From: Cyclobacteriaceae bacterium
GTDB lineage: Bacteria > Bacteroidota > Bacteroidia > Cytophagales > Cyclobacteriaceae
Reading direction: 5' to 3'
Assembly: GCA_019638395.1 (NCBI GenBank)
Contig: JAHBTX010000004.1
Coordinates: 242,411 to 306,410 of the forward strand
DNA: 64,000 nt
The notes beneath the pieces are model-generated. The model saw only the letters and a program-made list of their open reading frames with translations. It was not told where the DNA came from and did not search any database. The translations under genes were made by a program, and so were the position numbers. Every line of letters begins with the position of its first letter. Position 1 is the stretch's first letter. Positions 45,988 to 56,428 of this stretch are shown here, piece by piece.

Positions 45988-47144
45988 ACATCAATCACCT
46001 CTTGCCAGGAAAGTATAGCAATTGATTCATCTATTTTGGATTCAATTGCCCGATCAGAACCAGTTATCAGAATCCCTGATCCCGTTCTATTATACTTTAA
46101 CCAATACCGTACACCACCTAGCATATCAGACTTAAATTGTTTTCCTGCCTTTACTTCAACGGCAAGCGTCCGATCATCTTTTTCCAGAATTAAATCCACT
46201 TCATTGCCCGCGCTATCGCGGAAATAGTACATACCTCCTGCAATACCTTTGTTAAAGCGATTTTTACGAATTTCAGTAATCACCCAATTTTCAAACAATG
46301 CTCCGTACTTAGTGCTATTTAGCATGGCACGCTGCGAAGTGAACCCCAACAGGTAGCATAACAACCCAGTATCGCAGAAATAAAGCTTAGGTGATTTAAC
46401 AATGCGCTTGTTTAAATTTTCGTAATACGGTTGCAGTAAATAGATGATGTAACTGCTTTCTAAAATCCCCAGCCAGGCTTGCACGGTTTTAGCATCTACA
46501 CCGGTTGATTTTGCCAGCGCATCTTTATTTATAATCTGCCCGGCATAACCAGCACAAAGCCGAACAAAGCGGGTAAAAGCTGGCAGATTATTAATGTTGC
46601 GAATCAGACGTACATCGCGCTGCACATATGTTTGAAAATAAGCAGCCATCCATTTCGATACGGAAAGTTTTTGTTGCCAGATTTCCGGATAGCCACCGGT
46701 AAAAATGTGCTGTGCAACTGTTCCGTCCATTTTGGCTGCTTTCAATTCGGCATACGAGAGCGGTAATAATTCCAGGTAGCCAACCCTGCCTGCCAGCGAC
46801 TGCGCAATTTGTTCTTGTAAAAGAAAGTTGTTAGAGCCTGTTAAGATAAACTGACCTCGTTTTGAACTGGCATCTAACCGACCTTGCAAATACCTGAATA
46901 ACGTGGGCACGCGTTGCACTTCATCCAATACAGCACCTTCCTTCAGACTTTGTAAAAAACTTTTGGTTTGCCGGGCTTCAGCTTCTACATCAGGGTCTTC
47001 AAAATTGAAATAAGGCTTTTCGCCAAAAATCATTTGGCTAAGCGTGGTTTTACCGCTTTGTCGTGGGCCAACAATGCACACAGCCCGAAACTGCCGGGCA
47101 TTGTCAAGTGCTTCGCCATAAATATGTCTTTTAACAAGTTTCAT
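45984..47144 (-). CDS. AAA_14 / DUF4143 ATPase
   Basis: A 386-residue protein from the ATG at 47144. Walker A is GPRQSGKTT, the second ATPase motif is LDEVQR, and sensor region QFILTGSNNFLL follows. The C-terminal half has the DUF4143 fold (VDAKTVQAWLGILESSYIIY, then AVEVKAGKQ). These proteins are widespread, often near toxin-like or mobile genes, and their role is unsettled. A start at 47201 would translate the hairpin repeat upstream, so it is rejected. Confidence 0.88.
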   Translation of the reverse strand: MKLVKRHIYGEALDNARQFRAVCIVGPRQSGKTTLSQMIFGEKPYFNFEDPDVEAEARQTKSFLQSLKEGAVLDEVQRVPTLFRYLQGRLDASSKRGQFILTGSNNFLLQEQIAQSLAGRVGYLELLPLSYAELKAAKMDGTVAQHIFTGGYPEIWQQKLSVSKWMAAYFQTYVQRDVRLIRNINNLPAFTRFVRLCAGYAGQIINKDALAKSTGVDAKTVQAWLGILESSYIIYLLQPYYENLNKRIVKSPKLYFCDTGLLCYLLGFTSQRAMLNSTKYGALFENWVITEIRKNRFNKGIAGGMYYFRDSAGNEVDLILEKDDRTLAVEVKAGKQFKSDMLGGVRYWLKYNRTGSGILITGSDRAIESKIDESIAILSWQEVIDV

Positions 47145-47148
47145 TACG

Positions 47149-47222
47149 AATTCCAGATTTGCAAAAATATGTAATTCTGGAATCAAATTCCAGATTTGCA
47201 AAAACGTGCAAATCTGGAATTG
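47149..47222. repeat. 37-bp tandem repeat made of two hairpins
   Basis: Two tandem copies, 47149-47185 and 47186-47222, each an inverted repeat. The second is perfect over 14 bp: AATTCCAGATTTGC (47186-47199) with GCAAATCTGGAATT (47208-47221). The first is imperfect (AATTCCAGA with AATTCTGGAAT). It sits 4 bp upstream of the ATPase start codon on the minus strand. Confidence 0.75.
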
Positions 47223-47236
47223 GTGGAAAATCGTGA

Positions 47237-48136
47237 TTAACCTTCGTCTGGTAAAATTTCAATATCGCGGATCAATACTTTTTTGCTGATGGCTTGCCCG
47301 GTTTTAGTAGCAGCCAAACCGCCCAGTGCCGTTTCTTTATACCGGGTTTCCATACTGGCGCCAATCTCGCCCATCGCATCAATCACCTCATCTACCGGAA
47401 TAACACTGCTTACATTGGCCATAGCGATTTGTGCTGAACTGTTGGCAATTGCAGCGGCACTGGCATTGCGTACCACACACGGCACTTCTACCAATCCGGC
47501 AACAGGATCGCACACTAAGCCTAACATACATTGTACGGTTATCGCCACCGCATTAAAAATCTGATCTACATTGCCTCCCAAACAATACACAATGGCACCG
47601 GCACCCATAGCAGCTGCAGTTCCGGTTTCAGCCTGGCATCCACCCACAGCACCGGCAATGCTGGCTTTTTGTTCTATAATCAGCGCAATGCCTGCAGCAA
47701 GCAACATCGCTTCCAGAATTTTTTTGTCTTCGATGTGGTGAATCTCCTGCAAGGTGTAAAGTACACCCGGCATAATGCCACTGGCACCTGCAGTTGGGGC
47801 TGCCACAATCCGACCCATGCACGAGTTTACTTCTTTGGCGGCAAGTGCGCGCGAAATCAGGTTTTGAAATTCTTTAGAGAGAACGGGAGTAGGGTAGTTG
47901 TAAACTTTTTTTGCACCATTGTTAATCATGCCCGAGCGTGAAGTCATGTCTTCGGTTAAGCCGGTTTGCACCGCATCTTTCATCACCGCCCAGGCTTTAT
48001 TTAAGCCTTCCCAGATTTGTTTTTCGGAACGGCCCTTTTGTTCCAGCTCATATGCCAGCACTACATCGATAATGGTTTTCTTATTTTCGGTGCAGTATGT
48101 TTTCCAACCTTCAAACGAATCAAACAAAAATGCCAT
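47237..48136 (-). CDS. sdaAA: L-serine ammonia-lyase, iron-sulfur type, alpha chain
   Basis: A 299-residue enzyme that converts L-serine to pyruvate and ammonia. Cysteines for the 4Fe-4S cluster are in GGCQAETG, LVCDPVAG and VPCVVRN, and MGRIVAAPTAGASGIMPGVL is conserved. This is the alpha part of a split enzyme; the beta chain is not adjacent. Confidence 0.9.
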   Translation of the reverse strand: MAFLFDSFEGWKTYCTENKKTIIDVVLAYELEQKGRSEKQIWEGLNKAWAVMKDAVQTGLTEDMTSRSGMINNGAKKVYNYPTPVLSKEFQNLISRALAAKEVNSCMGRIVAAPTAGASGIMPGVLYTLQEIHHIEDKKILEAMLLAAGIALIIEQKASIAGAVGGCQAETGTAAAMGAGAIVYCLGGNVDQIFNAVAITVQCMLGLVCDPVAGLVEVPCVVRNASAAAIANSSAQIAMANVSSVIPVDEVIDAMGEIGASMETRYKETALGGLAATKTGQAISKKVLIRDIEILPDEG

Positions 48137-48269
48137 TGGTAGAAATTTACATCGAAGTTCGATTGTAAAAATTGCTTTTCAAATCTTTGAGTTGGTTTTA
48201 TTGAGTCAACTTGTAATTATTCGAATAAAAGCTGTTTTAAGGATGGTTGCGATTGCACATCTTTAAGCC

Positions 48270-48701
48270 ATGCGGTATTTTCATATTGCGGTTCTGATTT
48301 TGGGTTCTGTTTGTGCAGTTGCACAGGAGGTCAACTTTTGGCACGTATTGGCCGAGGTAGGTTTTAAGAAAACCAAAACGGCCGGTGGCGAAATGGAAGT
48401 GCCGATCTTTAGCGCGCATCTGAAAGAGTATCACGGTAAGAAAATCAAATTAAAAGGTTTTGTAATTCCGGTAAGCGAAACAGGCGATGAAAGTAAATTT
48501 ATGCTATCATCTTTACCGTTTAACGTATGCTATTTTTGTGGGGCGGCCGGCCCGGAGACAATTGTTGAAGTTGAATCCAATCAGAAAGTAAAGTTTACCT
48601 CGCAAGCTATCTGGATGGAGGGAATCTTGTATCTTAATGATAAAGATCCCGACCATCATATTTATATGCTTAAGTCAGCCCGAATAATTCAATCGCCATG
48701 A
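48270..48701 (+). CDS. Small secreted protein with SSLP-N-C-FCG motif (paralogue A)
   Basis: A 143-residue protein with a signal peptide ending CAVAQ. Its core is GFVIPVSETGDESKFMLSSL, then NVCYFCGAAGPE, then EGILYLNDKDPDHHIYMLKS. The same layout occurs in the protein encoded at 50229-50678. The two cysteines in CYFC suggest metal binding. It overlaps the M28 gene by 4 bp (ATGA), so the two are translated together. No function is known. Confidence 0.7.
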   Translation: MRYFHIAVLILGSVCAVAQEVNFWHVLAEVGFKKTKTAGGEMEVPIFSAHLKEYHGKKIKLKGFVIPVSETGDESKFMLSSLPFNVCYFCGAAGPETIVEVESNQKVKFTSQAIWMEGILYLNDKDPDHHIYMLKSARIIQSP

Positions 48702-50071
48702 AACAATCTGTATTATTTTTCTTATTCATCGCAACTGCTTTGTCAGCGTTCTCACAAGCTAAAGATGAAGCGGCCATCAAACAAATTTTTGATGAAGCAC
48801 TAAGCAAAGGTAAATCATACGAGATGCTGTATGATTTATGCACTAACATTGGTCCGAGGTTGTCTGGTTCGCCCGGTGCTGCGGCTGCGGTAGAGTGGAG
48901 TCGCAACGTAATGGAAGAATTTGATTTTGATTCGGTGTGGTTGCAACCGGTAATGGTTCCGCATTGGATACGCGGCCAAAAAGAAACCGGTAGAATCATA
49001 TCGCGCAAGCAAGGTACACTATCGGTAAATGTGTGTGCGTTGGGTGGAACGATTGGCACTGGCCCATCAGGCATTGCTGCGGGTGTTGTAGAGGTAAAAA
49101 GTTTTGACGAACTGAAAGCATTGGGTTCGGCTGGCGTAAAAGGAAAAATTGTATTCTTTAACCGACCGATGGATCCAACAAAGATCAACACCTTTACAGC
49201 TTATGGTGGCGCAGTAGAGCAACGCGCTAATGGAGCTTCCGAAGCTGCAAAATATGGAGCCGCAGCAGTATTGGTTAGATCGATGGGTTCTAACCTCGAA
49301 GATTATCCGCATACGGGAAGTATGCGCTATGCCCCCAATGTGGTTAAGATTCCAGCACTGGCTATCAGCACACGCCATGCTGAGTTGTTAAGTCAACTGT
49401 TGAAAGAAGAAAAAGATGTGCAGGTTTATTTACAGAACCATTCAGTAACGTTGGAGGATGCCCCTTCATTTAATGTAGTAGGGGAAATCCGCGGCAGCGA
49501 TTTTCCAGATGAAATTATTGTGGTGGGCGGGCATTTGGATTCGTGGGATCTGGGACAAGGTGCACACGATGATGGTGCCGGTTGTGTACAGGCAATTGAA
49601 GTGTTGCGTTTGTTTAAGCAGATGGGTTATAAGCCGAAGCGAACCATCAGAGCGGTAATGTTTATGAACGAAGAGAATGGTTTGCGTGGCGGATTAAAGT
49701 ATGCAGAGCTTGCAGCAGCAAACAAAGAGAAACACATTGCGGCTATCGAATCCGATCGTGGTGGTTTTGTACCGCGCGGCTTTACCGTACCAACCGATGC
49801 CACTGCCAAAGCAAAAGTGCGTAGTTGGAAACCGTTATTGGAGCCATACGGACTCTCTGATTTTTCGGCAGAAGGTGGAGGAGCTGATATTGGACCGCTG
49901 GCGAACCAAGGTGTGGCATTGCTTGGTTTTCTACCCGACTCGCAACGGTACTTTAATTATCACCACACGGCTGAAGACACGATTGATAAGGTTGACAAAC
50001 GCGAACTGGAGTTAGGAGCAGCGGCTATGGCCGCGATGGTGTATTTAATTGATCAATATGGATTGAAGTAG
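48698..50071 (+). CDS. Exported M28 family aminopeptidase
   Basis: A 457-residue protein with signal peptide ending FSQA. It resembles the carboxypeptidase Q-like M28 branch: zinc ligands in GGHLDSWDLGQGAHDDGAGC, FMNEENGLRGG, ESDRGGF and YHHTAEDT. The N-terminal domain includes an inserted PA-like region. Periplasmic or secreted. Confidence 0.92.
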   Translation: MKQSVLFFLFIATALSAFSQAKDEAAIKQIFDEALSKGKSYEMLYDLCTNIGPRLSGSPGAAAAVEWSRNVMEEFDFDSVWLQPVMVPHWIRGQKETGRIISRKQGTLSVNVCALGGTIGTGPSGIAAGVVEVKSFDELKALGSAGVKGKIVFFNRPMDPTKINTFTAYGGAVEQRANGASEAAKYGAAAVLVRSMGSNLEDYPHTGSMRYAPNVVKIPALAISTRHAELLSQLLKEEKDVQVYLQNHSVTLEDAPSFNVVGEIRGSDFPDEIIVVGGHLDSWDLGQGAHDDGAGCVQAIEVLRLFKQMGYKPKRTIRAVMFMNEENGLRGGLKYAELAAANKEKHIAAIESDRGGFVPRGFTVPTDATAKAKVRSWKPLLEPYGLSDFSAEGGGADIGPLANQGVALLGFLPDSQRYFNYHHTAEDTIDKVDKRELELGAAAMAAMVYLIDQYGLK

Positions 50072-50228
50072 AATCTTAAACCAGGATCACTTAAAAGAAT
50101 CTTGCCTGAATAATTGATCTTGCCAACTTTAATTTTGTGTTGATTTATATGATTCTCCTGATTTAGTTGCCATTCTATAGAACAAGCTATTAATCGGCAC
50201 CAATTGGGTTAAAAATTAATAATCAGGT

Positions 50229-50678
50229 TTAAAAATCAATTTCACCCAGAAACTCCGCATCAACCAACACATAAATCATTTGATCGGGATTACTGTCGTT
50301 TAAAACCAGTTTGCCTTTTATCTCAACAGGTTTATCTGTGTACGAAATGGGCTTGCTTAAAAAAACTTCGGCCACACCTTCTGGTCCACCCACACCGCAA
50401 AAGAAGCAAGCATTTACGGGCAAAGAAGAAAGCATAACGTGTGTTTCTTTGGCTACACCTTGAAAGGGAATGATGTACCCTGGCAACACAACTTCTTTTC
50501 CGGCCAGTGCCTTTACTTCTTTCGTAAATATGGGTTTATCAAATTCACCATTGGGATCTTTCTGATAGGTGATGCCATACAGTTTTGGCCACACCAATGA
50601 TGGAAAGCCGGTATAAACTTTTTGAGCTTGTGTACTTACTACGAACAAAAGGCCAACTAAAACTAACTTGTACTTCAT
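50229..50678 (-). CDS. Small secreted protein with SSLP-N-C-FCG motif (paralogue B)
   Basis: A 149-residue paralogue of the protein at 48270-48701, with signal peptide MKYKLVLVGLLFVVSTQAQ. Shared core: LPGYIIPFQ, VMLSSLPVNACFFCGVGGPE, then KGKLVLNDSNPDQMIYVL. It overlaps the histidine kinase gene by 4 bp and lies downstream of it on the same strand. Confidence 0.7.
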   Translation of the reverse strand: MKYKLVLVGLLFVVSTQAQKVYTGFPSLVWPKLYGITYQKDPNGEFDKPIFTKEVKALAGKEVVLPGYIIPFQGVAKETHVMLSSLPVNACFFCGVGGPEGVAEVFLSKPISYTDKPVEIKGKLVLNDSNPDQMIYVLVDAEFLGEIDF

Positions 50679-52309
50679 ATCTCGGGTACTTCAACGGTAA
50701 AAACCGAGCCTTTGCCGTATTCTGATTCATGACTGATACGGGCCCCGATTTTATTTGCCGATTCGCGTGCAATATACAAGCCAAGTCCGGAACCACTGGC
50801 TTTATCTGATGCGCGGTAAAACATTTCGAATATTTTTGGACTTAAATCAGGAAGTATGCCCTCGCCATTATCTTCAATCCGGATAAAAGTTTTTTTCAAA
50901 TGTCGTTTGGTTGATATTTTGAGTACGGGCTGATGCCCCGGTGTTTTTTTCTGAAATTTAATAGCATTGGATATAAGGTTACTCAAAATAATTTTTAGTC
51001 GTACTTTGTCTTGTTGAATAATATCTTGTTCAAATTCATTCAGGTCAATTCTAATTTTATTGTAATCGTCCAGATACTTCAGGTTATCGAGAATTTCCTG
51101 GCATAATAACTTTAATTGAATTTGTTCTGGAGTAATAGTGAGGCGTTTGTTGCGCGAGTAGTCTAAAATTTCGGCAATGAACAGATCCAACTTTTGTACG
51201 CTGCGTTCTATTTCATTCAGGTAACCAGGTGCGTTATGCAAGTCCGATTCAAGTTTGGATAGCGTAACTAATCCCAGTATTGATTTAAGGGGAGCACTTA
51301 AATCGTGCGAGGCACTATACACAAAGCGATCCAATTCTTTATTGGTGTTTTCCAATTCCTGATTCTGATGATGGAGCAGGGTTTCTACCTGATGCAGATC
51401 GGTAATGACGCGTCCTGTAATTGCTGCAAACAACGAGAGCAGGATGTTTCCCAGAAAAATGGTAAACAACATTTCTGTTGAGCTGAATAGATGATCGGGC
51501 GAACCGGTAATGAAGGATGGAATAACATAGGTGATCAGAAATACAAACAGGTTACAAAAAGCAGCAGCACCAAAGCCGAACCGGATGGCTACATAGAGCG
51601 ATACAATTCCATACGCAAACCAATATTGCTCAAATGGAATTACCCGCGAAAGCATTACAAGCACACAGTAAATTGAAACTATTTCTATGCGCTTAAGCGG
51701 AGTGTAATTCATAGTCCGCACCAGCATGGTGTTGGGGGGCTCCAACAGCAACTTCTTTTGTTGCAGCAATGGTGTAACCGAAAAAAGCAAAGGAACAGCA
51801 ATTCCAAAGTTGGCCATAAATTCGCCCAACCAGTTTCGTAAGAATAACTCACCAAAATTTTCCCAGGTCTGATGGCTAAAGTAAATCAGCGTAAGCTGTA
51901 GCAAGATTAATTCAATCGTAATGGGTATAACCAACGCAAATACGATAAACCGAATCAGGTGATTGGTGTTGGGCAACCAATACTTGCTATTGGTGAGTGT
52001 TCTAAAAAGATAATATGAGATGATTACGCCTATTACTTCCGATGCTGAGAACACAGGCCATAGTAGCCAATCTTCAACACCCCAGTAAAAGGTATTTAAT
52101 GTTACAACCACATACATGGCCGGTACTACACGTACAAAACCCCACCAGTTTACCAATACTATGGCAATGGCGGTGGGAATATAAAAGGTACTAACACCCT
52201 GATCGTATTTAAAAATGAGCGATACCTGTGCTGCAAGGTGAAACAAAACAAATGGAGCAAGCCATGTCCACCACGGAAGTTTTGTTTCGGTATGCGCCAG
52301 GTTTTTCAA
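50675..52309 (-). CDS. MASE1 sensor histidine kinase
   Basis: A 544-residue membrane kinase. The first 330 residues carry about eight to nine hydrophobic segments of the MASE1 sensor type (FYIPTAIAIVLVNWWGF onward). The phosphoacceptor His is in YSASHDLSAPLKSILG, and the ATPase domain has LSNLISNAIKF, DNGEGI and GSGLGLYIAR. No response regulator gene is adjacent. The 3' end overlaps paralogue B. Confidence 0.92.
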   Translation of the reverse strand: MKNLAHTETKLPWWTWLAPFVLFHLAAQVSLIFKYDQGVSTFYIPTAIAIVLVNWWGFVRVVPAMYVVVTLNTFYWGVEDWLLWPVFSASEVIGVIISYYLFRTLTNSKYWLPNTNHLIRFIVFALVIPITIELILLQLTLIYFSHQTWENFGELFLRNWLGEFMANFGIAVPLLFSVTPLLQQKKLLLEPPNTMLVRTMNYTPLKRIEIVSIYCVLVMLSRVIPFEQYWFAYGIVSLYVAIRFGFGAAAFCNLFVFLITYVIPSFITGSPDHLFSSTEMLFTIFLGNILLSLFAAITGRVITDLHQVETLLHHQNQELENTNKELDRFVYSASHDLSAPLKSILGLVTLSKLESDLHNAPGYLNEIERSVQKLDLFIAEILDYSRNKRLTITPEQIQLKLLCQEILDNLKYLDDYNKIRIDLNEFEQDIIQQDKVRLKIILSNLISNAIKFQKKTPGHQPVLKISTKRHLKKTFIRIEDNGEGILPDLSPKIFEMFYRASDKASGSGLGLYIARESANKIGARISHESEYGKGSVFTVEVPEI

Positions 52310-52318
52310 ATTACTTGA

Positions 52319-53413
52319 TTAAGGTTTTGCAGCCAGCGGAATTGCTTTGCCTGTTTTAGCGGATTGTTTGGCAGCTTCCAGAATCTCCATCACCAATATG
52401 TTATTTTCAAGAGCGGACAGATCATAAGGTAAAATTTTTATTTCGGCCCGAACAGCTGCGGCAAGGTACGTAAACGGATCGTGCAACGGCTTGGGTAATT
52501 CGCCACCGGCTACAAATGTTTCTGGCTTATCGTGTACGGATTTAATTTTCGATCCTTGCCGATCGGCAATCACGTAACCTTTCTCACTATACACCTCCAT
52601 ATCTTTTCTGCCGAAGGGCCAGTTCCACGAGGCTTGAATAATACCTTGTGCTTTGGAATACGTAAGAATGATGGTGGCCTCATCATCTACTTTGGGATAC
52701 AGGTGTGGTTTAATTTGTTGCGTTACCGCTAATACAGACAAAGGCCGTTCACCATTGAGCAACCAGGTAATCTGGTTGGCACCGTAACAACCGAAGTCCA
52801 TCAATGCACCACCTCCATTTTTTACCGGATCAATTAACCATTCTAAAAACTCAGGCCCTACATTAATTTCTTTCGGGCCTTCATGACCATCGTGTACCAC
52901 CACTTTGCGAACAGACCCCATCGGTTTTGATGCCCGAAAAAGTTCTTCAAGTTTTGTGTTGCTTCCATACCACGTAGTTTCGTAGTTGGTTAATACCAGA
53001 ATCGAATTAGCCTTCGCCAGTTGTTGTATTTGTTTGGCGTGATTGAGACTTACGGCCAACGGTTTTTCAACCATCACATGAATTTTGCGCGGTGCGCATG
53101 CTTGTACTACACTTAAATGATCGAACGTGTTGCCGAAAGCTGTTACGGCTTCGGGTTTTGTTTTGTCGAGCATCTCGTTGAGCGAATTATAGAGTAAACT
53201 GATTGGAAGGTTATACTGAGCCAATAACTTTTCGGCTAATGGTCGATTACTTTCGGCAATGCCCACAATTTCAAAATCGCCATCGTGAGCACGATTCAAG
53301 ACCCAATGCACATGGCCATGTGTAAGCCCGGCCACGCCAATGCGAAATGCTTTTTTGGATTCCTGCGCTACTGCAGATGAAACTACGAGAATAAACAGTA
53401 AAAACTTGTACAT
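52319..53413 (-). CDS. Exported Gfo/Idh/MocA family oxidoreductase
   Basis: A 364-residue NAD(P)-dependent oxidoreductase with a signal peptide (residues 1-16, ending SAVAQ). The nucleotide-binding segment is GVAGLTHGH, a variant of GxGxxG, and the EKP motif is in MVEKPLAVSL. Export of this family is frequent in Bacteroidota, often with sugar-acid substrates. The gcvP terminator reaches into its start region. Confidence 0.88.
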   Translation of the reverse strand: MYKFLLFILVVSSAVAQESKKAFRIGVAGLTHGHVHWVLNRAHDGDFEIVGIAESNRPLAEKLLAQYNLPISLLYNSLNEMLDKTKPEAVTAFGNTFDHLSVVQACAPRKIHVMVEKPLAVSLNHAKQIQQLAKANSILVLTNYETTWYGSNTKLEELFRASKPMGSVRKVVVHDGHEGPKEINVGPEFLEWLIDPVKNGGGALMDFGCYGANQITWLLNGERPLSVLAVTQQIKPHLYPKVDDEATIILTYSKAQGIIQASWNWPFGRKDMEVYSEKGYVIADRQGSKIKSVHDKPETFVAGGELPKPLHDPFTYLAAAVRAEIKILPYDLSALENNILVMEILEAAKQSAKTGKAIPLAAKP

Positions 53414-53447
53414 AAAAAAATTGGGTTACCACAAGATAACCCAATTT
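53411..53447 (-). terminator. Terminator of gcvP
   Basis: An 11-bp stem, AAATTGGGTTA (53418-53428) with TAACCCAATTT (53437-53447), read on the minus strand and followed by seven T residues (complement of the A run at 53414-53420). The stem abuts the next gene's ATG at 53413. Confidence 0.85.
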
Positions 53448-53481
53448 GAATGAAGTAAAAATTGAAATTCGAAGACGATCC

Positions 53482-56388
53482 TTACGCTTCGGCTTTTTCG
53501 TATTCTTCCAACGGCAAACAACTACATACAAGGTTGCGATCGCCATAAGCATTATCCACGCGACTGACACTTGGCCAGAACTTGGCTTCCTTAACAAACG
53601 CTAATGGATAAGCTGCTTTTTGTCGGCTATAAGGACGAGTCCATTCATCGGCAGTAATTACAGCCGCGGTGTGTGGTGCATGTTTCAATACATTATTTTC
53701 TTTATCGGCTTTGCCTTCTTCTACTTCGCGGATTTCGTTGCGAATTTCAATCAACGCTTCTACAAAACGATCCATCTCAGCCTTCGGTTCACTTTCAGTA
53801 GGTTCAATCATCAAGGTTCCTGCTACTGGGAATGAAACAGTGGGCGCATGGAATCCATAATCCATTAAACGCTTCGCTATATCTTCTACCTCAACACCGG
53901 CTTTTTTAAAGTCGCGGCAATCCACAATCATTTCGTGCGCACAGCGACCATTGGCACCGGTGTACAGAATTTTATAATGACCATTCAAACGCTCTTTAAT
54001 ATAATTCGCATTAAAGATGGCGAGTTTGGTAGCGTTGGTTAAACCCTCACCACCCATCATGGCAATGTAGGCATACGAAATAACCAGAATGCTGGCGCTG
54101 CCAAATGGAGCAGCCGATACGGCTGAGATTGCTTTGTCGCCACCAGTTTTTACAACCGCATGTCCAGGAAGGAAAGGTTTAAGTTTATCATTCACACAAA
54201 TAGGACCCATGCCCGGGCCACCACCACCGTGTGGAATACAAAATGTTTTGTGCAGATTTAAATGACACACATCAGCACCAATATTGGCGGGCGATGTTAA
54301 TCCAACCTGTGCATTCATATTGGCGCCATCCATATAGACCAATCCGCCATTGGCATGAATGGTTTCACAGATTTCAATAATCGATTCTTCAAACACACCG
54401 TGTGTAGATGGATACGTAACCATCAAACACGAAAGTTTGTCTTTGTATTGAATGGCTTTTGCTTTCAGATCGGCCACATCAATCTTTCCTTCGGCATCGG
54501 ATTTAACCACCACCACTTCCATACCCGCCATTACCGCACTGGCTGGATTAGTGCCGTGTGCCGATGCCGGAATAAGCGATACGTTGCGATGGCTTTCATT
54601 TCTGCTTTCGTGATAGGCACGAATGGTCATCAAACCTGCATACTCACCTTGTGCACCGCTGTTGGGTTGTAACGATACACCTGTAAAGCCAGTAATTTCT
54701 TTCAACCAGTTTTCCAGGTTGGTAATCATTTCCTGATAGCCCAACGTTTGATCAGCGGGAGCGAAAGGATGCATTTGGCCTAACTCAGGCCAAGTTACCG
54801 GAATCATTTCGGTAGTAGCATTGAGTTTCATGGTACACGATCCCAACGAGATCATAGAATGCACCATGCTTAAATCTTTATTCTCTAACTTTTTGATGTA
54901 GCGCAGCATTTCGTGTTCGGAATGATGCGAATTGAAAACCGGATGAGTGAGGAATGGTGAAGTGCGGGTTAGAGATGAAGATAATTTGAGAGATTCTGAA
55001 GGGGCCATTTGAATTGAAACTCCTTCACCATGCTTACCAGAAATATTAGTGTGCTTATCTTCAATGAAGATGTTTAGAATACTTTGAAGGGAATTGAGCG
55101 AAGTCGTTTCATCAACGGAAATCCCAACATGGTTATCTGCAAAGTACTTAAAGTTAATCCCTGTTGCTTCTGCTTTTTGTTTGATGGCGTTCTTATCGGC
55201 TACAGCCAACTTCAACGTATCGAAGTAGTTTGCATTAACTTGTTTGATACCCAGTTTGGCTAAACCACTTTCCAGCAGTTGTGCGAGCGCGTGAATACGA
55301 CCAGCAATTTTTTTCAAGCCTTCGGGACCATGATATACGGCATACATGCCGGCCATTACCGAAAGCAATACCTGAGCAGTACAGATATTAGAAGTTGCTT
55401 TTTCTCTGCGAATGTGTTGCTCGCGGGTTTGTAGTGCCATGCGATAACCGGGGTTACCTTGCGCATCTATGGAAATACCAATTATCCTTCCGGGAATTTG
55501 TCTTTTAAATTCATCTTTGGTAGCAAAGAATGCAGCATGCGGACCTCCAAAGCCCATTGGTACACCAAAGCGTTGTGAGTTACCCACCACTACATCGGCA
55601 CCCATTTCGCCTGGAGATTTCACGAGTACCAGGCTCATCAGGTCGGTGCCCATTACTACAAACACTTCTTTTTCGTGGGCCGATTCAATAAAAGCGGTGT
55701 AATCTTTTACTTCACCGTTGTTATCAGGGTTTTGCAGGTAAACAGCAAACAAATCGGGGTTGGTAAGATCGAGTTTGCTTAGGTTGCCTATTTCCAGTTT
55801 TACGCCAATTGGTTCCGAGCGGGTTTTTAATAAATCAATAACCTGTGGAAAGGTATTTTCATCTACAAACAATGTGTTTGCTGCCTTCTTATTCGCTTTG
55901 CGCGATGCATACAACAAATGCATGGCTTCGGCTGCAGCCGTAGCTTCATCCAACAACGAAGCGTTGGCAATCTGCATTCCGGTAAGATCAATTACCATGG
56001 TTTGGTAGTTGATCAATGCTTCCATGCGACCTTGTGCAATCTCAGCCTGATAAGGCGTGTAAGCTGTGTACCAGCCTGGATTTTCTAAAATGTTGCGCAG
56101 TATAACACCGGGCGTAATGCAATTGTAGTAACCCGTACCGATGTACGATTTGTAAATCTTGTTTTTAGAGATTGTCTTTTTGAAGTTGTTCAAAAACTCA
56201 AACTCCGATTGTGCAGCCGGCAAGTTTAAAGGTTTCTTCAACCGGATGTTGGCCGGCACTGTTTGATCAATCACCTCATCTACCGATTTTGCTTTTACAA
56301 CCTTCAGCATTTCTGCAATCTGCTTTTGGTCGGGTGCGTTGTGGCGCGATTCAAATTTTTCGGAATAGGTAGGATTGATGATGCTCAT
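53482..56388 (-). CDS. gcvP: Glycine dehydrogenase (decarboxylating), P protein
   Basis: A 968-residue P protein from the ATG at 56388; a longer frame to 56499 would add 37 residues encoded by a repeat-rich spacer and is rejected. The PLP lysine is in [20 protein letters not shown]. Both halves are present (alpha2-like single chain, Escherichia coli length 957). It decarboxylates glycine and passes the aminomethyl group to GcvH. A terminator follows. Confidence 0.96.
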   Translation of the reverse strand: MSIINPTYSEKFESRHNAPDQKQIAEMLKVVKAKSVDEVIDQTVPANIRLKKPLNLPAAQSEFEFLNNFKKTISKNKIYKSYIGTGYYNCITPGVILRNILENPGWYTAYTPYQAEIAQGRMEALINYQTMVIDLTGMQIANASLLDEATAAAEAMHLLYASRKANKKAANTLFVDENTFPQVIDLLKTRSEPIGVKLEIGNLSKLDLTNPDLFAVYLQNPDNNGEVKDYTAFIESAHEKEVFVVMGTDLMSLVLVKSPGEMGADVVVGNSQRFGVPMGFGGPHAAFFATKDEFKRQIPGRIIGISIDAQGNPGYRMALQTREQHIRREKATSNICTAQVLLSVMAGMYAVYHGPEGLKKIAGRIHALAQLLESGLAKLGIKQVNANYFDTLKLAVADKNAIKQKAEATGINFKYFADNHVGISVDETTSLNSLQSILNIFIEDKHTNISGKHGEGVSIQMAPSESLKLSSSLTRTSPFLTHPVFNSHHSEHEMLRYIKKLENKDLSMVHSMISLGSCTMKLNATTEMIPVTWPELGQMHPFAPADQTLGYQEMITNLENWLKEITGFTGVSLQPNSGAQGEYAGLMTIRAYHESRNESHRNVSLIPASAHGTNPASAVMAGMEVVVVKSDAEGKIDVADLKAKAIQYKDKLSCLMVTYPSTHGVFEESIIEICETIHANGGLVYMDGANMNAQVGLTSPANIGADVCHLNLHKTFCIPHGGGGPGMGPICVNDKLKPFLPGHAVVKTGGDKAISAVSAAPFGSASILVISYAYIAMMGGEGLTNATKLAIFNANYIKERLNGHYKILYTGANGRCAHEMIVDCRDFKKAGVEVEDIAKRLMDYGFHAPTVSFPVAGTLMIEPTESEPKAEMDRFVEALIEIRNEIREVEEGKADKENNVLKHAPHTAAVITADEWTRPYSRQKAAYPLAFVKEAKFWPSVSRVDNAYGDRNLVCSCLPLEEYEKAEA

Positions 56389-56428
56389 AGATGAAATGAT
56401 GGTGAAATAACCGGGAAGTAGAAAAAAA

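Noticed and set aside
47145-47201. Upstream ATG for the AAA/DUF4143 protein
   Set aside because: The additional codons are the hairpin repeat itself and give a sequence unlike the family.
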